A DNA stretch of 64,000 bases from contig NZ_SEBR01000007.1 of NCBI RefSeq assembly GCF_004295795.1, positions 62,001-126,000 of the forward strand. Reading direction: 5' to 3'. A model generated the notes under the pieces. That model saw nothing but the letters and a program-made list of their open reading frames with translations. It was not told the DNA's origin and searched no databases. Each line of letters opens with the position of its first letter. The stretch's first letter is position 1. Positions 44,477 through 53,896 of this stretch are shown here, in pieces. The DNA comes from Flavobacterium sp. (lineage in GTDB: Bacteria > Bacteroidota > Bacteroidia > Flavobacteriales > Flavobacteriaceae). A program made the translations under genes and the position numbers.

Positions 44477-45460
44477 ATGAAAAGAATTTTGATTACCGGA
44501 GCGGCGGGCTTTTTGGGTTCGCACCTTTGCGACCGGTTCATTGCCGAGGGTTATTACGTTATTGGAATGGACAACCTGATCACCGGCGACCTCAAAAATA
44601 TCGAACACTTATTCAGCCATAAAAATTTCGAGTTTTACCATCACGACATTACCAAGTTCGTGCACATTCCGGGACGACTTGACTACATATTGCATTTTGC
44701 ATCTCCGGCCAGTCCGATAGATTATCTCAAAATCCCGATCCAGACCTTGAAAGTAGGATCGTTGGGAACGCACAATCTGCTGGGATTGGCACGCGTCAAG
44801 AAAGCGAGGATTCTCATTGCTTCGACTTCTGAAGTTTACGGCGATCCGCTTGTGCATCCGCAAACCGAAGAATACTACGGAAACGTGAACACGATCGGGC
44901 CGCGAGGCGTTTATGACGAAGCCAAACGCTTCCAGGAATCGATCACGATGGCTTACCACACTTTTCACGGAGTGCAAACCAGGATCGTCAGGATTTTCAA
45001 CACTTACGGACCGAGAATGCGACTCAACGACGGCCGCGTGATTCCAGCTTTCATCGGACAAGCGCTTCGAGGCGAAGATTTGACGGTTTTCGGAAACGGT
45101 TCACAAACGCGTTCGTTTTGCTACGTAGACGATCAGGTCGAAGGCATTTACCGTTTGTTGCTGAGCGATTACGTGCTTCCGGTAAACATCGGAAATCCGG
45201 ACGAGATCACGATCAGCGATTTTGCCGAGGAAATCATCAAGCTCACGGGAACACAACAAAAAGTCATCTACAAAGACCTGCCGGTGAACGATCCGTTGCA
45301 GCGTCAACCGGATATCACCAAAGCGAAAGCCCTTTTGGGTTGGGAACCGAAAGTCTCGAGATCCGAAGGCATGAAAATCACTTACGAGTATTTCAAGTCG
45401 CTTTCATCCGAAGAACTTTTGAAAGAAGAACACAAAGATTTTTCAGGATATATCCATTGA
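44477..45460 (+). CDS. uxs: UDP-glucuronate decarboxylase (UDP-xylose synthase)
   Basis: 327-residue extended short-chain dehydrogenase that converts UDP-glucuronate to UDP-xylose. Motifs: NAD-binding GAAGFLG (8-14); [11 protein letters not shown] typical of UXS; the catalytic triad in TSE (117-119), YDEAK (146-150); and [10 protein letters not shown]. This fits UXS better than UDP-glucose epimerase. Its product may supply xylose to the glycan, or a 4-keto pentose if diverted. ATG is 4 bases after the upstream stop; next gene follows by one base. Confidence 0.9.
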   Translation: MKRILITGAAGFLGSHLCDRFIAEGYYVIGMDNLITGDLKNIEHLFSHKNFEFYHHDITKFVHIPGRLDYILHFASPASPIDYLKIPIQTLKVGSLGTHNLLGLARVKKARILIASTSEVYGDPLVHPQTEEYYGNVNTIGPRGVYDEAKRFQESITMAYHTFHGVQTRIVRIFNTYGPRMRLNDGRVIPAFIGQALRGEDLTVFGNGSQTRSFCYVDDQVEGIYRLLLSDYVLPVNIGNPDEITISDFAEEIIKLTGTQQKVIYKDLPVNDPLQRQPDITKAKALLGWEPKVSRSEGMKITYEYFKSLSSEELLKEEHKDFSGYIH

Positions 45461-45461
45461 T

Positions 45462-46829
45462 ATGACGGAAGCTAAAACGGGTAGGTATTCCAAATACATC
45501 AGACCGATCAGCATTTTGCTCGACTTGGCCGTGATCAATATCTTGCCGTTTTATTTTTTCAAGCAGCTCAACCTTGATTTTCACTGGTTTATCCCATATC
45601 AAAACATCGTTTGGATCGGGATTGCTTTCCTGATCAAGTTCTACGGCGTTTACAGGTTCACGACTCCGGTAGATATTCTGTCGAAACTCGTAAGGCAAGG
45701 CGTGTTGTTCCTGCTTTTGGTCATTGCGTTTTTCCCGTTCGCCAAAGAGACGATCTTCAGCGGGAAAGCCATTGCGTTGTATATGTGTTCGTCCATGGCG
45801 ATCATCACGGTTTTTAAGTGGTCGCTATTTTACTATCTGAAAAAGTACCGAATCATCACAGGAAGCAATTTCCGGAATGCAGTCATCATAGGTTATACGC
45901 CAGAAGCCATCCGCCTCAAGCAACTTTTTGAGGAAAGAAACGATTTCGGATACCGCTTTTACGGATTTTTCTCAGACAAGAAATCGAACGAGAACATAAA
46001 GGGAAAGCTCGACGTACTCAAGGATTTCGTGCTTGCAAACAAGATCGACGAAATTTATTGCTCGCTCAACGAGATTTCGAACGAGCAGCTCAAGGATCTG
46101 GTCGAATTCGCCGATGAACACAAGCGCTCGATCAAGTTTATTCCCGACACGAAAGACATTTTCTCCAAAAACCTCAAGATCGATTACTACGGATTTTTCC
46201 CGGTACTTTCGCTCCAGAGAACAATGTTGCACGAACCTGTCGTAAAAGGTTTCAAGCGCGGATTCGACGTTTTTTTCTCGCTTTTCATCATTGTTTTCGT
46301 GCTTTCCTGGATGATTCCGATTTTGGCCATCATCATCAAGATCGAGTCGAAAGGCCCGGTTTTTTTCAAGCAAGGAAGACCCGGAATCGACGAAACCGAA
46401 TTCTTTTGCTACAAGTTCAGATCGATGCGGATGAATCTGACGACAGAGAAAGAAGCGTCCAAAAACGATCCGCGCGTAACCAAAATCGGACGCATTTTGA
46501 GAAAAACTTCCATGGACGAACTGCCGCAGTTCATCAATGTCTTGGTTGGCGATATGTCTGTCGTTGGCCCGCGTCCGCACTTGTGGTCGCAAAACAAAGC
46601 TTACGGAACGCGCATCAAAAAATACATGGTTCGCCATTACGTAAAACCCGGAATAACGGGATTGGCGCAAGTTCGCGGCTTCAGAGGTGAAATCGAGACA
46701 GACGAAGACATGATCAACCGAATCAAATTCGACGTGTTTTACATCGAGAATTGGTCGTTCCTGCTCGACATCAAAATCATCCTGCAAACGGTGATCAATA
46801 TTTTCAAGGGAGAAGAAAAAGCGTACTAG
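45462..46829 (+). CDS. Polyprenyl glycosylphosphotransferase
   Basis: 455 residues. Four N-terminal membrane segments, a Rossmann-like middle domain (about 135-230) and the catalytic bacterial sugar transferase domain (from about 260, FKRGFDVFFSLFI). Signature stretches: KFRSMRMN, SMDELPQFINVL, DMSVVGPRP and VKPGITGLAQV. Transfers a sugar 1-phosphate (often Glc or Gal) to undecaprenyl phosphate, starting repeat-unit synthesis at the inner membrane. Last gene of the plus-strand block; its stop TAG shares the palindrome CTAG with the opposing gene's stop. Confidence 0.93.
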   Translation: MTEAKTGRYSKYIRPISILLDLAVINILPFYFFKQLNLDFHWFIPYQNIVWIGIAFLIKFYGVYRFTTPVDILSKLVRQGVLFLLLVIAFFPFAKETIFSGKAIALYMCSSMAIITVFKWSLFYYLKKYRIITGSNFRNAVIIGYTPEAIRLKQLFEERNDFGYRFYGFFSDKKSNENIKGKLDVLKDFVLANKIDEIYCSLNEISNEQLKDLVEFADEHKRSIKFIPDTKDIFSKNLKIDYYGFFPVLSLQRTMLHEPVVKGFKRGFDVFFSLFIIVFVLSWMIPILAIIIKIESKGPVFFKQGRPGIDETEFFCYKFRSMRMNLTTEKEASKNDPRVTKIGRILRKTSMDELPQFINVLVGDMSVVGPRPHLWSQNKAYGTRIKKYMVRHYVKPGITGLAQVRGFRGEIETDEDMINRIKFDVFYIENWSFLLDIKIILQTVINIFKGEEKAY

Positions 46830-48001
46830 AAAACGCCTTCCGAAATCAAGTTCCGAAGTTGGGAATCGAGGTTGAAGTTGCGTTTCGCCGTTTCAAGAAT
46901 TCTTGTTTTCATTGGGATTAACGCTGGTTTTCCATTTTCCGAAATCACTTTCAGCACAGCATTCAATGCTTCGAAATTCTCAACCGAAGCAACCCAACCC
47001 AAGTCATTTTCGCGCACGATATCCTCGCCTTCGCCGCCGCCAAAATACAGGATCGGCATTCCCAAAGCGCCGTATTCGAAAATTTTTGATGGAACCGAAC
47101 CGTAAATTCGCGTCGCCAGCGGAACATAGGCGATATCGAATTCCTCGAGTTTTTTGTGCAACACTTTTCGGTCGACCATTCCGTGGAAAACGATGTTTTT
47201 ATCGGGATGATTCGCGATGTATTTCTGGATTTCCGATTTTTCGGCTCCGTCTCCAAAAATGTGGAATTCGACGTTCGTCCCGGCCAAGTCCATCTTTTGG
47301 CAAGATTCGAGTACACCTTGCGCCACGCCAAGCAATCCGGCGTAAAACAACTTGATTTTTTCGTCGCTTTCGCGGAAGGAAAACGCTTCGGTATGATCAG
47401 GAAAATTGCGATACAAATGTGCGTTCTTGCTCGGAACGATTTTGTGCACGTGCGCCAAGATTTCCTCCGATTGACCCAAAACCACGTTTGCGTTCCTATA
47501 GATGAATTTCTCGAGAAACAGCGCGAATTTGTGCGAAAACGATCCGTGTTGCATCACTTTTAGTTCCAAAGCCGCCATCGGCCACAAATCGGAGACGTTC
47601 AAAATAACCTTGCGTCGGCGAATTCTCAGCGCCAAAACCGCGAGAAACGAGAGCAGCAAAGGCGGCGATTGCACGATGACTTTCTTCGGAAGTTTCCCAA
47701 ACAGCAATTTCAGGAACAAAACCGACGAGAACGACAAGATCGAAAGCAGTCGTTTGGCGATGTTTTTGCTGTTGCTCGGATAGATCCAAAGCCGTTTCAC
47801 GAGCACGTTTTTCTGGTTTTCCGACACCGAGAATTTGCCGCGATATTGCTGGAAGAGCTTGCCTTCGGGATAATTCCCAAGCGGACAGATCACGGCAACT
47901 TGGTAATGTTGCGACAACTTGAGCGCCATTTGCTCGATCCGGTTCGCCGCCGCGCCTTTTTCCGGCGGATAATAATTCGATACGATCAGGATTTTTTCCA
48001 T
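46826..48001 (-). CDS. Family 4 glycosyltransferase, WbuB/WcaI-like
   Basis: 391 residues. N-terminal half MEKILIVSNYYPPEKGAAANR is the WbuB/WcaI-type start (GT4 with DUF3492-like or GT-B N domain); C-terminal FGDGAEKSEIQKYI and GSVPSKIFEYGALGMPILY with the E-x7-G donor motif. Adds a sugar to the lipid-linked intermediate. Start at 48001 overlaps the wecB gene by 16 bases; an in-frame ATG at 48049 lies deeper in wecB and is less likely. Confidence 0.85.
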   Translation of the reverse strand: MEKILIVSNYYPPEKGAAANRIEQMALKLSQHYQVAVICPLGNYPEGKLFQQYRGKFSVSENQKNVLVKRLWIYPSNSKNIAKRLLSILSFSSVLFLKLLFGKLPKKVIVQSPPLLLSFLAVLALRIRRRKVILNVSDLWPMAALELKVMQHGSFSHKFALFLEKFIYRNANVVLGQSEEILAHVHKIVPSKNAHLYRNFPDHTEAFSFRESDEKIKLFYAGLLGVAQGVLESCQKMDLAGTNVEFHIFGDGAEKSEIQKYIANHPDKNIVFHGMVDRKVLHKKLEEFDIAYVPLATRIYGSVPSKIFEYGALGMPILYFGGGEGEDIVRENDLGWVASVENFEALNAVLKVISENGKPALIPMKTRILETAKRNFNLDSQLRNLISEGVF

Positions 48002-49083
48002 TCCGAGAGCAAAATGTCGATGATTCTTTCGGATGCTTTTCCGTCCCAAAGTTCTGGAATTCCGTGTTCGCGCAATCCGTTTTGGAGAAATTCCGTAAAG
48101 TGTTTCGTCAGATTTTCGACTGAAATTCCCACCAAAGTATTTGTTCCAATAGATTGTGTTTCAGGTCTTTCAGTATTCTCCCGCATCGTAAAGCACGGAA
48201 TTCCCAGAACGGTCGTTTCTTCCGAAATTCCACCAGAATCGGTGATCACGGCAAAACTGTTCTTGATCAGATACATAAATGCCAAATAGCCTTGAGGTTC
48301 GGCGTACAAGATGTTCTTGAAGTCAAGTTTCGCGTCGCCCAAGATCGCTTTAGTGCGCGGATGCACGGGGAAAACGACTTTTTTGTCGCCGGCCAATTTG
48401 TCGATTCCGAGAAGTAAATTTTGCAGCGATTTTTCCTCGTCCACATTGCTCGGTCGGTGCAAAGTCAACACGATATAATTTCCGGTTTCAAGCCCAAATT
48501 CCTGCCAGAAATCGGGTTGCTTTACGCGCGGTAAATTCTGTGTAAGCGTGTCGATCATCACGTTTCCGACAAAATGGACATTGTCTTGATTAGCGCCATA
48601 TTTCAGCAGGTTTTCCGAAGCCGAAGTCGAGGTCGTAAAGAAATAATCGGTAATCGAATCAGTGACGATCCGGTTGATTTCCTCGGGCATCGTCCAATCT
48701 CCAGATCTTATTCCAGCCTCGACATGCGTGACTTTCACGTTGAGTTTCTTGGCCACGATCGCGCAAGCCATCGTCGAATTCACGTCGCCCACGACCAAAA
48801 CCAAATCGGTTGGATTTTGCAGCAATTCCTGTTCGAAAGCCACCATGATCGCCGCCGTCTGAACCGCTTGCGAACCGCTTTTCACCTCGAGATTCGCGTC
48901 GGGATGCGGAATCTTCAATTCTTCGAAGAACGTATCAGAGAGATTTTTGTCGTAATGCTGGCCAGTGTGAACGAGTCGGAAAGAAACGTCAGCGCCAGCA
49001 TTTTTACGGCTTTCGATCGCTTTGATGATTGGGGCAATCTTGATGAAATTCGGCCTTGCGCCGGCGACGATCGTGATTTTCAT
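47986..49083 (-). CDS. wecB: UDP-N-acetylglucosamine 2-epimerase (non-hydrolysing)
   Basis: 365 residues. Converts UDP-GlcNAc to UDP-ManNAc. Motifs: GARPNFIKIAPII at the start, VVGDVNSTMA, HVEAGIRSGDW, LHRPSNVDE (with the conserved His-Arg) and DSGGISEETTVLGIP. No wecC dehydrogenase is in the window, so UDP-ManNAc may be used directly or oxidised elsewhere. Overlaps the glycosyltransferase by 16 bases; 18 bases separate it from the secreted protein gene. Confidence 0.93.
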   Translation of the reverse strand: MKITIVAGARPNFIKIAPIIKAIESRKNAGADVSFRLVHTGQHYDKNLSDTFFEELKIPHPDANLEVKSGSQAVQTAAIMVAFEQELLQNPTDLVLVVGDVNSTMACAIVAKKLNVKVTHVEAGIRSGDWTMPEEINRIVTDSITDYFFTTSTSASENLLKYGANQDNVHFVGNVMIDTLTQNLPRVKQPDFWQEFGLETGNYIVLTLHRPSNVDEEKSLQNLLLGIDKLAGDKKVVFPVHPRTKAILGDAKLDFKNILYAEPQGYLAFMYLIKNSFAVITDSGGISEETTVLGIPCFTMRENTERPETQSIGTNTLVGISVENLTKHFTEFLQNGLREHGIPELWDGKASERIIDILLSEWKKS

Positions 49084-49101
49084 TCGATGTTATTTAGGCT
49101 G

Positions 49102-49974
49102 TCAGTTGACTTTGATTATTTGGGCTTTTTTGGCGTCTATTCGCCATTTCGTGACTTTGTTGTTTCGCAAGTCGTTGGTTGTCAGTAAATTTGGATCTTT
49201 CGGATTTTTTTCCACTTCCAAATCGTCGTTGCAACTTTCGGTTTGCACATCTTTCGCCGATGTCACTTTGTAATTTTTGTCGAGCAGCAAAGTTACGTAT
49301 CCAGATTCTATCCCGGCGCCGCAACGTCCTTGGGAATTTTGGTTATACGTGTATTCGTAATTCAGCAACACGCGCGAGCCGGATTTTAGCGCACAAATTC
49401 CAACGAACGAAAACCGCTTGCGCTCGGGAATCAAACCAAGCAAATTTACGTGATGCGTTTTGCCGTTTGCAGCTGTGATGACCAACAATTCGCGTTTTTC
49501 GAGGATTTCTGTCGTCTCATCGGGCGCAAAATACAACGGCATTTTTTGGTTTCCCGATTCCCATGAAGCCTTTATTTCACGGTCGTATTTCGCAATCGAG
49601 AACTTTTCGGCATAACCTTCGCTGTGTTCCAAATCTTGCGCTTTCGAAAATAAATCGGGTTTTTTCGACTCGAAATCCAATATTTTACTGCGTGAATTTT
49701 TGTCGTCGAAACGAAAAAGCGTCAAACTGCCATTGTAAACGCCAACGATCGGGATTTTGGTTCTGGAAGATTTTTTTCTGTACCAACCCTGAACCGAATA
49801 ATACGTTTGGTCGTGCTCGGCAAATTGCTTGTGAACTTTGAGAAAAATCGCAACGGGCATTCTTCCTATGTGTGCGTGAATCGTCCTTTTTGTCGCTGTA
49901 AAAGCCACGACTTTGGCAGATTGTCCATTTGCGTAAATTGTCAGAAGCAACAAAATGGCGAGAAACTTTTTCAT
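49102..49974 (-). CDS. Secreted protein of unknown function
   Basis: 290 residues with a Sec signal (about 1-17, MKKFLAILLLLTIYANG). No Cys lipobox at the cleavage site, so probably periplasmic or exported. Mature part is beta-rich with two later Cys (in GICALK and RCGAG) and one near TESCND. No motif I know. It sits inside the CapK-wecB-GT operon, overlapping the CapK-like gene by four bases, so co-regulation with the glycan is likely; role not inferable. Confidence 0.75.
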   Translation of the reverse strand: MKKFLAILLLLTIYANGQSAKVVAFTATKRTIHAHIGRMPVAIFLKVHKQFAEHDQTYYSVQGWYRKKSSRTKIPIVGVYNGSLTLFRFDDKNSRSKILDFESKKPDLFSKAQDLEHSEGYAEKFSIAKYDREIKASWESGNQKMPLYFAPDETTEILEKRELLVITAANGKTHHVNLLGLIPERKRFSFVGICALKSGSRVLLNYEYTYNQNSQGRCGAGIESGYVTLLLDKNYKVTSAKDVQTESCNDDLEVEKNPKDPNLLTTNDLRNNKVTKWRIDAKKAQIIKVN

Positions 49975-51296
49975 CGGTTTCCGGATTTTACCAAATTCGT
50001 GAATTGCTTCAGTTTTCCGGCCGATGTACGTTCCAAAGTCGGTTTTCGGTTGTAGGCGAAAGTCAGTCCGGGCTCGAGATAATCGGTCATGATTTTGGAA
50101 ATTCGGTTTTCTTCGCCTTCCGTCAATTGCCTTCTTGACGTGTAATCGATCTCGAATTTGTCGATTTCCGTCTGACGGATCACGAATTCGCCAACGTTTC
50201 CGTCGTCTTCGAAAATCTTTTTGGTCAGTGAGTAAAACGTCATTCCCGCGGGTTTTTTGCCACTCGGAAGTAGCGCAAAATCGCTGGTTCGGCCAACAAG
50301 TTTCTTGAGAATAGGCTTTTTGGGAGTGCTTTTTTCGTCGAGAATGCCGCGGTCGCCCACGTCGTATCGAATAAACGGATGCGCTTTGTTGTCAAGACTC
50401 GTCACCACGATTCGGCCTTCTTGTCCGTGAGGAAGCACTTTTCCTTCATCGTCCAAAATCTCCACGAAAATCGTTTCGGAATTCACGAGCCATTCGCCTT
50501 CTGGATTTTCAAACGCGATCACTTCGAGTTCCGATGCGCCGTATTCATTGGCAATCGGGATTCCGAGTTGGGTTTCGAGCAACTTTCGGTCATCGGGAAA
50601 AAGCATTTCCGAAGTCGTGATGCAAACCTTCAAAGTCGGGCAAATGTCCTTGAGAACGATATTTTTCTTCTTCAGATATTTGGCCAACAACACGATATTG
50701 CTCGTGTAACCGTTTATGTACCCGAACTTGGTCTTACTGAATTTGGATGTGATTTTCTCGAGCGCATCATCCGATAAATCGAAAATATCGAAGCGATGCC
50801 GTTTGCTCAAAAAGTCTTTCACCTGAAGTTTCCTCGAGGCGGCGACATCAAGCGAACGCCCATAAAACCTGGCTTGCCACGAGTTGTTGAAATCAATTCC
50901 GAACCAACCGAAACGCCTCTGGATATTCGCCCAAACCATCGCGTGACAAGCTTTGTCCTTGGCAAAAGTCATGGGATTTCCGCTCGATCCCGAAGTCTTG
51001 TTGACGAAAACCATCGACTCGCGAAAAGCCTTCGACAAACGTTCACCAAGCGGACGCTGAAAATCGCGTTTTTGCATTACGGGCAAATCTTCCCATTTTT
51101 CGAAACTCGAATTTTGAGAAATTTCGCGGTAAAAAGCGTTGTGTTTGAAGTGATAATCGACGATGTCTTTTTTGCGCTGTTCGAGAAAATCGGCGTAATG
51201 CGAATCGGGAACGGCGAGGATTTTCCTGAGTTCAAGCTTCGCCCATTTTAACGGATATCCGTTGAGTTGGAGCGATAAGTCGAAAATTCCTGGCAC
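49971..51296 (-). CDS. CapK/PaaK-like adenylate-forming enzyme
   Basis: 441 residues of the phenylacetate-CoA ligase family found in capsule loci. ATP-binding loop NKTSGSSGNPMTF is at about 98-110; later motifs NEYGASELEVIAFE and RYDVGDRGIL (the Y-x-x-G-D motif) are intact. Start codon is GTG; the stretch before has no in-frame ATG close by. Such CapK proteins are thought to add an acyl or aminoacyl group to a sugar; the substrate here is unknown. First gene of the minus-strand operon, divergent from purD. Confidence 0.83.
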   Translation of the reverse strand: MPGIFDLSLQLNGYPLKWAKLELRKILAVPDSHYADFLEQRKKDIVDYHFKHNAFYREISQNSSFEKWEDLPVMQKRDFQRPLGERLSKAFRESMVFVNKTSGSSGNPMTFAKDKACHAMVWANIQRRFGWFGIDFNNSWQARFYGRSLDVAASRKLQVKDFLSKRHRFDIFDLSDDALEKITSKFSKTKFGYINGYTSNIVLLAKYLKKKNIVLKDICPTLKVCITTSEMLFPDDRKLLETQLGIPIANEYGASELEVIAFENPEGEWLVNSETIFVEILDDEGKVLPHGQEGRIVVTSLDNKAHPFIRYDVGDRGILDEKSTPKKPILKKLVGRTSDFALLPSGKKPAGMTFYSLTKKIFEDDGNVGEFVIRQTEIDKFEIDYTSRRQLTEGEENRISKIMTDYLEPGLTFAYNRKPTLERTSAGKLKQFTNLVKSGNR

Positions 51297-51355
51297 GGCG
51301 TCAAATTTTCGTAAAAATACGCGAATCCGACCAATAATTTAAACGCTCACAAATA

Positions 51356-51386
51356 TTGTCTTTCCCGCCAAAACCGAGTATTTTTG
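51356..51386 (+). promoter_or_regulatory. Promoter of purD
   Basis: TTG (51356-51358), 20 bases, TATTTTTG (51379-51386); ATG follows 22 bases later. One of the best matches in the window. Confidence 0.65.
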
Positions 51387-51408
51387 GCACTCTAAACACA
51401 CGACTACC

Positions 51409-52686
51409 ATGACGATTCTTCTTCTCGGATCAGGCGGACGCGAACATGCGTTGGCCTGGAAACTCCTAAAATCACCACTTTGCACAAAACTTTTGGTCGC
51501 GCCCGGAAACGCGGGAACGGCTCAAATTGCCACAAACGTGGACATTTCTCCAACAGATTTTGCCGCAGTAAAAGCATTGGTGCTTGAAGAAAATATTGAA
51601 ATGGTCGTCGTCGGGCCAGAAGATCCGCTCGTGGAAGGCATTTACGATTTTTTCAAAGCCGATGAGCAACTTGCTGAAATTCCGCTGATCGGACCGTCGA
51701 AACTTGGCGCCAAACTCGAAGGCAGCAAGGAATTCGCGAAGGAATTTCTGATAAAACACCAAATTCCGACCGCGGCATACGACAGTTTCACGGCCGAAAC
51801 CGTAGAAAAAGGCTGCAAATTCCTCGAAACCTTAAACGCGCCATACGTTCTGAAAGCCGATGGATTGGCCGCCGGAAAAGGCGTTTTGATCCTGAACGAT
51901 CTCGAGGAAGCAAAAACGGAATTGCGCAATATGCTCGTCGGACAAAAGTTCGGAGCCGCATCTGCCAAAGTCGTCATCGAGGAATTCCTCGACGGAATCG
52001 AGCTTTCGTGCTTCGTCCTGACCGATGGAATCAGCTACAAAATCCTTCCGACAGCCAAAGATTACAAGCGAATCGGAGAAGGCGACACTGGTTTGAATAC
52101 AGGCGGAATGGGCGCGGTTTCACCGGTTCCGTTTGCCGATCACGTGTTCATGGAGAAAATCGAGACGCGAATCGTCATGCCGACCGTCGAAGGGCTGCGC
52201 AAGGACGGAATCGAGTACAAAGGCTTCATTTTCATCGGGTTGATCAAAGTCGGAAACGATCCTTTCGTGATTGAATACAACGTGAGAATGGGCGATCCGG
52301 AAACCGAGGTCGTGATGCCGAGATTGAAATCAGATTTGGTGCAATTGTTCTTTGCCGTGGCAAACGAAAGACTGGACGAAGTCGCTTTGGAGATCGATCA
52401 CCGCGCGGCTACAACTGTAATGATCGTTTCTGGCGGATATCCGGAAGAGTATGAAAAAGGAAAACTGATCACAGGTTTCGATGAAATCTCAGATTCGATC
52501 GTCTTTCACGCCGGAACGAAATTGGATGCCGCGGGAAATGTCGTCTCGAACGGCGGACGCGTTTTGGCGGTCACATCTTACGGAAACGACTACGAAGAAG
52601 CCATAAAAAAATCGTATCAAAACATAGACAAGCTACATTTTGATACGATGTATTATCGAAAAGATATCGGTTTTGACTTAGCTTAA
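51409..52686 (+). CDS. purD: Phosphoribosylamine-glycine ligase
   Basis: Second step of purine synthesis: phosphoribosylamine plus glycine plus ATP to GAR. 425 residues, standard. Begins MTILLLGSGGREHALAWKL; ATP-grasp motifs include VLKADGLAAGKGVLI, EEFLDGIELSCF, TGGMGAVSPVP and EYNVRMGDPETEV. Cytoplasmic. Monocistronic in appearance; its end overlaps the convergent small gene by nine bases. Confidence 0.96.
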   Translation: MTILLLGSGGREHALAWKLLKSPLCTKLLVAPGNAGTAQIATNVDISPTDFAAVKALVLEENIEMVVVGPEDPLVEGIYDFFKADEQLAEIPLIGPSKLGAKLEGSKEFAKEFLIKHQIPTAAYDSFTAETVEKGCKFLETLNAPYVLKADGLAAGKGVLILNDLEEAKTELRNMLVGQKFGAASAKVVIEEFLDGIELSCFVLTDGISYKILPTAKDYKRIGEGDTGLNTGGMGAVSPVPFADHVFMEKIETRIVMPTVEGLRKDGIEYKGFIFIGLIKVGNDPFVIEYNVRMGDPETEVVMPRLKSDLVQLFFAVANERLDEVALEIDHRAATTVMIVSGGYPEEYEKGKLITGFDEISDSIVFHAGTKLDAAGNVVSNGGRVLAVTSYGNDYEEAIKKSYQNIDKLHFDTMYYRKDIGFDLA

Positions 52687-52902
52687 GAAAGAGTGAGCGG
52701 TCGTGTCCTGAACGTCGTCTTCCTTGGTCAATCCGATTTGCTTGATCCAATAAATCAAGTAGTAAGCACAGATTACCATAAAAACCGCGTTCAATAGGTT
52801 GGCGCCGAACCAAGTTTTAAGCTCCAAGGCTCTCAACCAGTCAAGCGGCACGTACAAAACGTCAACGAAAAGCCATTGGATTGCTTCGAAAAATGATTTC
52901 AT
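52678..52902 (-). CDS. Small membrane protein, DUF6341-like
   Basis: 74 residues. One strong hydrophobic segment (about 32-53, GANLLNAVFMVICAYYLIYW) and a shorter one near the start (WLFVDVLYVPLDWLRALEL). The acidic C-terminal tail ends DTTAHSFLS. I recall flavobacterial proteins with this pattern and the same TTAHSFL end (DUF6341) next to purD and the DUF6427 gene, so it is very likely real. Function unknown. Overlaps purD's last nine bases, tail to tail. Confidence 0.75.
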   Translation of the reverse strand: MKSFFEAIQWLFVDVLYVPLDWLRALELKTWFGANLLNAVFMVICAYYLIYWIKQIGLTKEDDVQDTTAHSFLS

Positions 52903-52950
52903 CTCTGAACAAGTATTAATTTTACTTCCACAAAAGTATAAAAACTACGC

Positions 52951-53880
52951 ATGATAGCAAGCCTTTTTAGAAAATCTACGCCATTTAACTATACGGTTTT
53001 GATCGTGCTCGTGGCGGTTTTCTACTTGTTGTTCCAGTTTTCGGCTTCCGAAAAAGCGAACGACGTGGCCGGGCTTTTGGAAAAGGTTTTTCTTTTCGGA
53101 CTGATTTTCAGCTCGTTGTTCATCCTGAATTTCATCGTAAAGAAAAACGGAATGAGCCGCGACAATTCTTATGCGATCCTGTTTTACTTTCTTTTTACGC
53201 TGTTTTTTCCGCAGGCTTACGACAATTTCAACCTCATGGTCTCGAATTTTTTCGTGCTTTTGGCCTTGAGGCGACTCATTTCGCTTCAATCGCTAAAAAC
53301 GCCTAAAGAGAAGATTTTCGATGCGTCACTGTGGATTTTCTTCGCGGCGATGTTTCATTTCTGGAGCGTACTTTTCATCGTTTTGGTTTTCGTTTCCATC
53401 GTTTTCCACGTTTCCCGGGATTACCGAAACTGGATTTTGCCATTGATCGCGTTCGTGGCTTCGATCGTGGTTTTCTTCCTGTTCGCTTTGGTTTTGGACG
53501 AATCCAGAATCGACTTCGTGGCAGCGAACATTCCGATGGATTTCAGCATCGATTATTTCACCGACACCAAGCAGAATCTGGCTTTGGCAATGTACGCGCC
53601 CGTCGTGGTTTACTATTTTTTTCTCACGGCGACGACACTTTCACAACGTCCGTTGATCTTGCAATCTTCTTACAAAAAGGTGATTTTGGCTTTTTTCATC
53701 GGGCTTGCGATTTTTATCGTTTCGCCTTTCAAAAGCAACGATGTCCTGATTTACACGCTCGCGCCTTTGGCCATTATGGCGTCCACGATCGTCGAGACGA
53801 CAAGCAGCCAGCTCAACCGCGAATTGATGGCCGGATTGACTGCTTTGGTCGCGGTCGTCTGTTTCTTTTTGCAGCTTTAA
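52951..53880 (+). CDS. Polytopic membrane protein, DUF6427-like
   Basis: 309 residues, about 8-9 hydrophobic helices beginning after a short N-terminus (MIASLFRKSTPFNY). No enzymatic motif; the arrangement between purD/DUF6341 and upp is one I recall from Flavobacterium. Transport or glycosyl-carrier functions are possible but unproven. Diverges from the DUF6341-like gene with a 48-base gap. Confidence 0.72.
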   Translation: MIASLFRKSTPFNYTVLIVLVAVFYLLFQFSASEKANDVAGLLEKVFLFGLIFSSLFILNFIVKKNGMSRDNSYAILFYFLFTLFFPQAYDNFNLMVSNFFVLLALRRLISLQSLKTPKEKIFDASLWIFFAAMFHFWSVLFIVLVFVSIVFHVSRDYRNWILPLIAFVASIVVFFLFALVLDESRIDFVAANIPMDFSIDYFTDTKQNLALAMYAPVVVYYFFLTATTLSQRPLILQSSYKKVILAFFIGLAIFIVSPFKSNDVLIYTLAPLAIMASTIVETTSSQLNRELMAGLTALVAVVCFFLQL

Positions 53881-53896
53881 TCCAATTTCTGAAACC

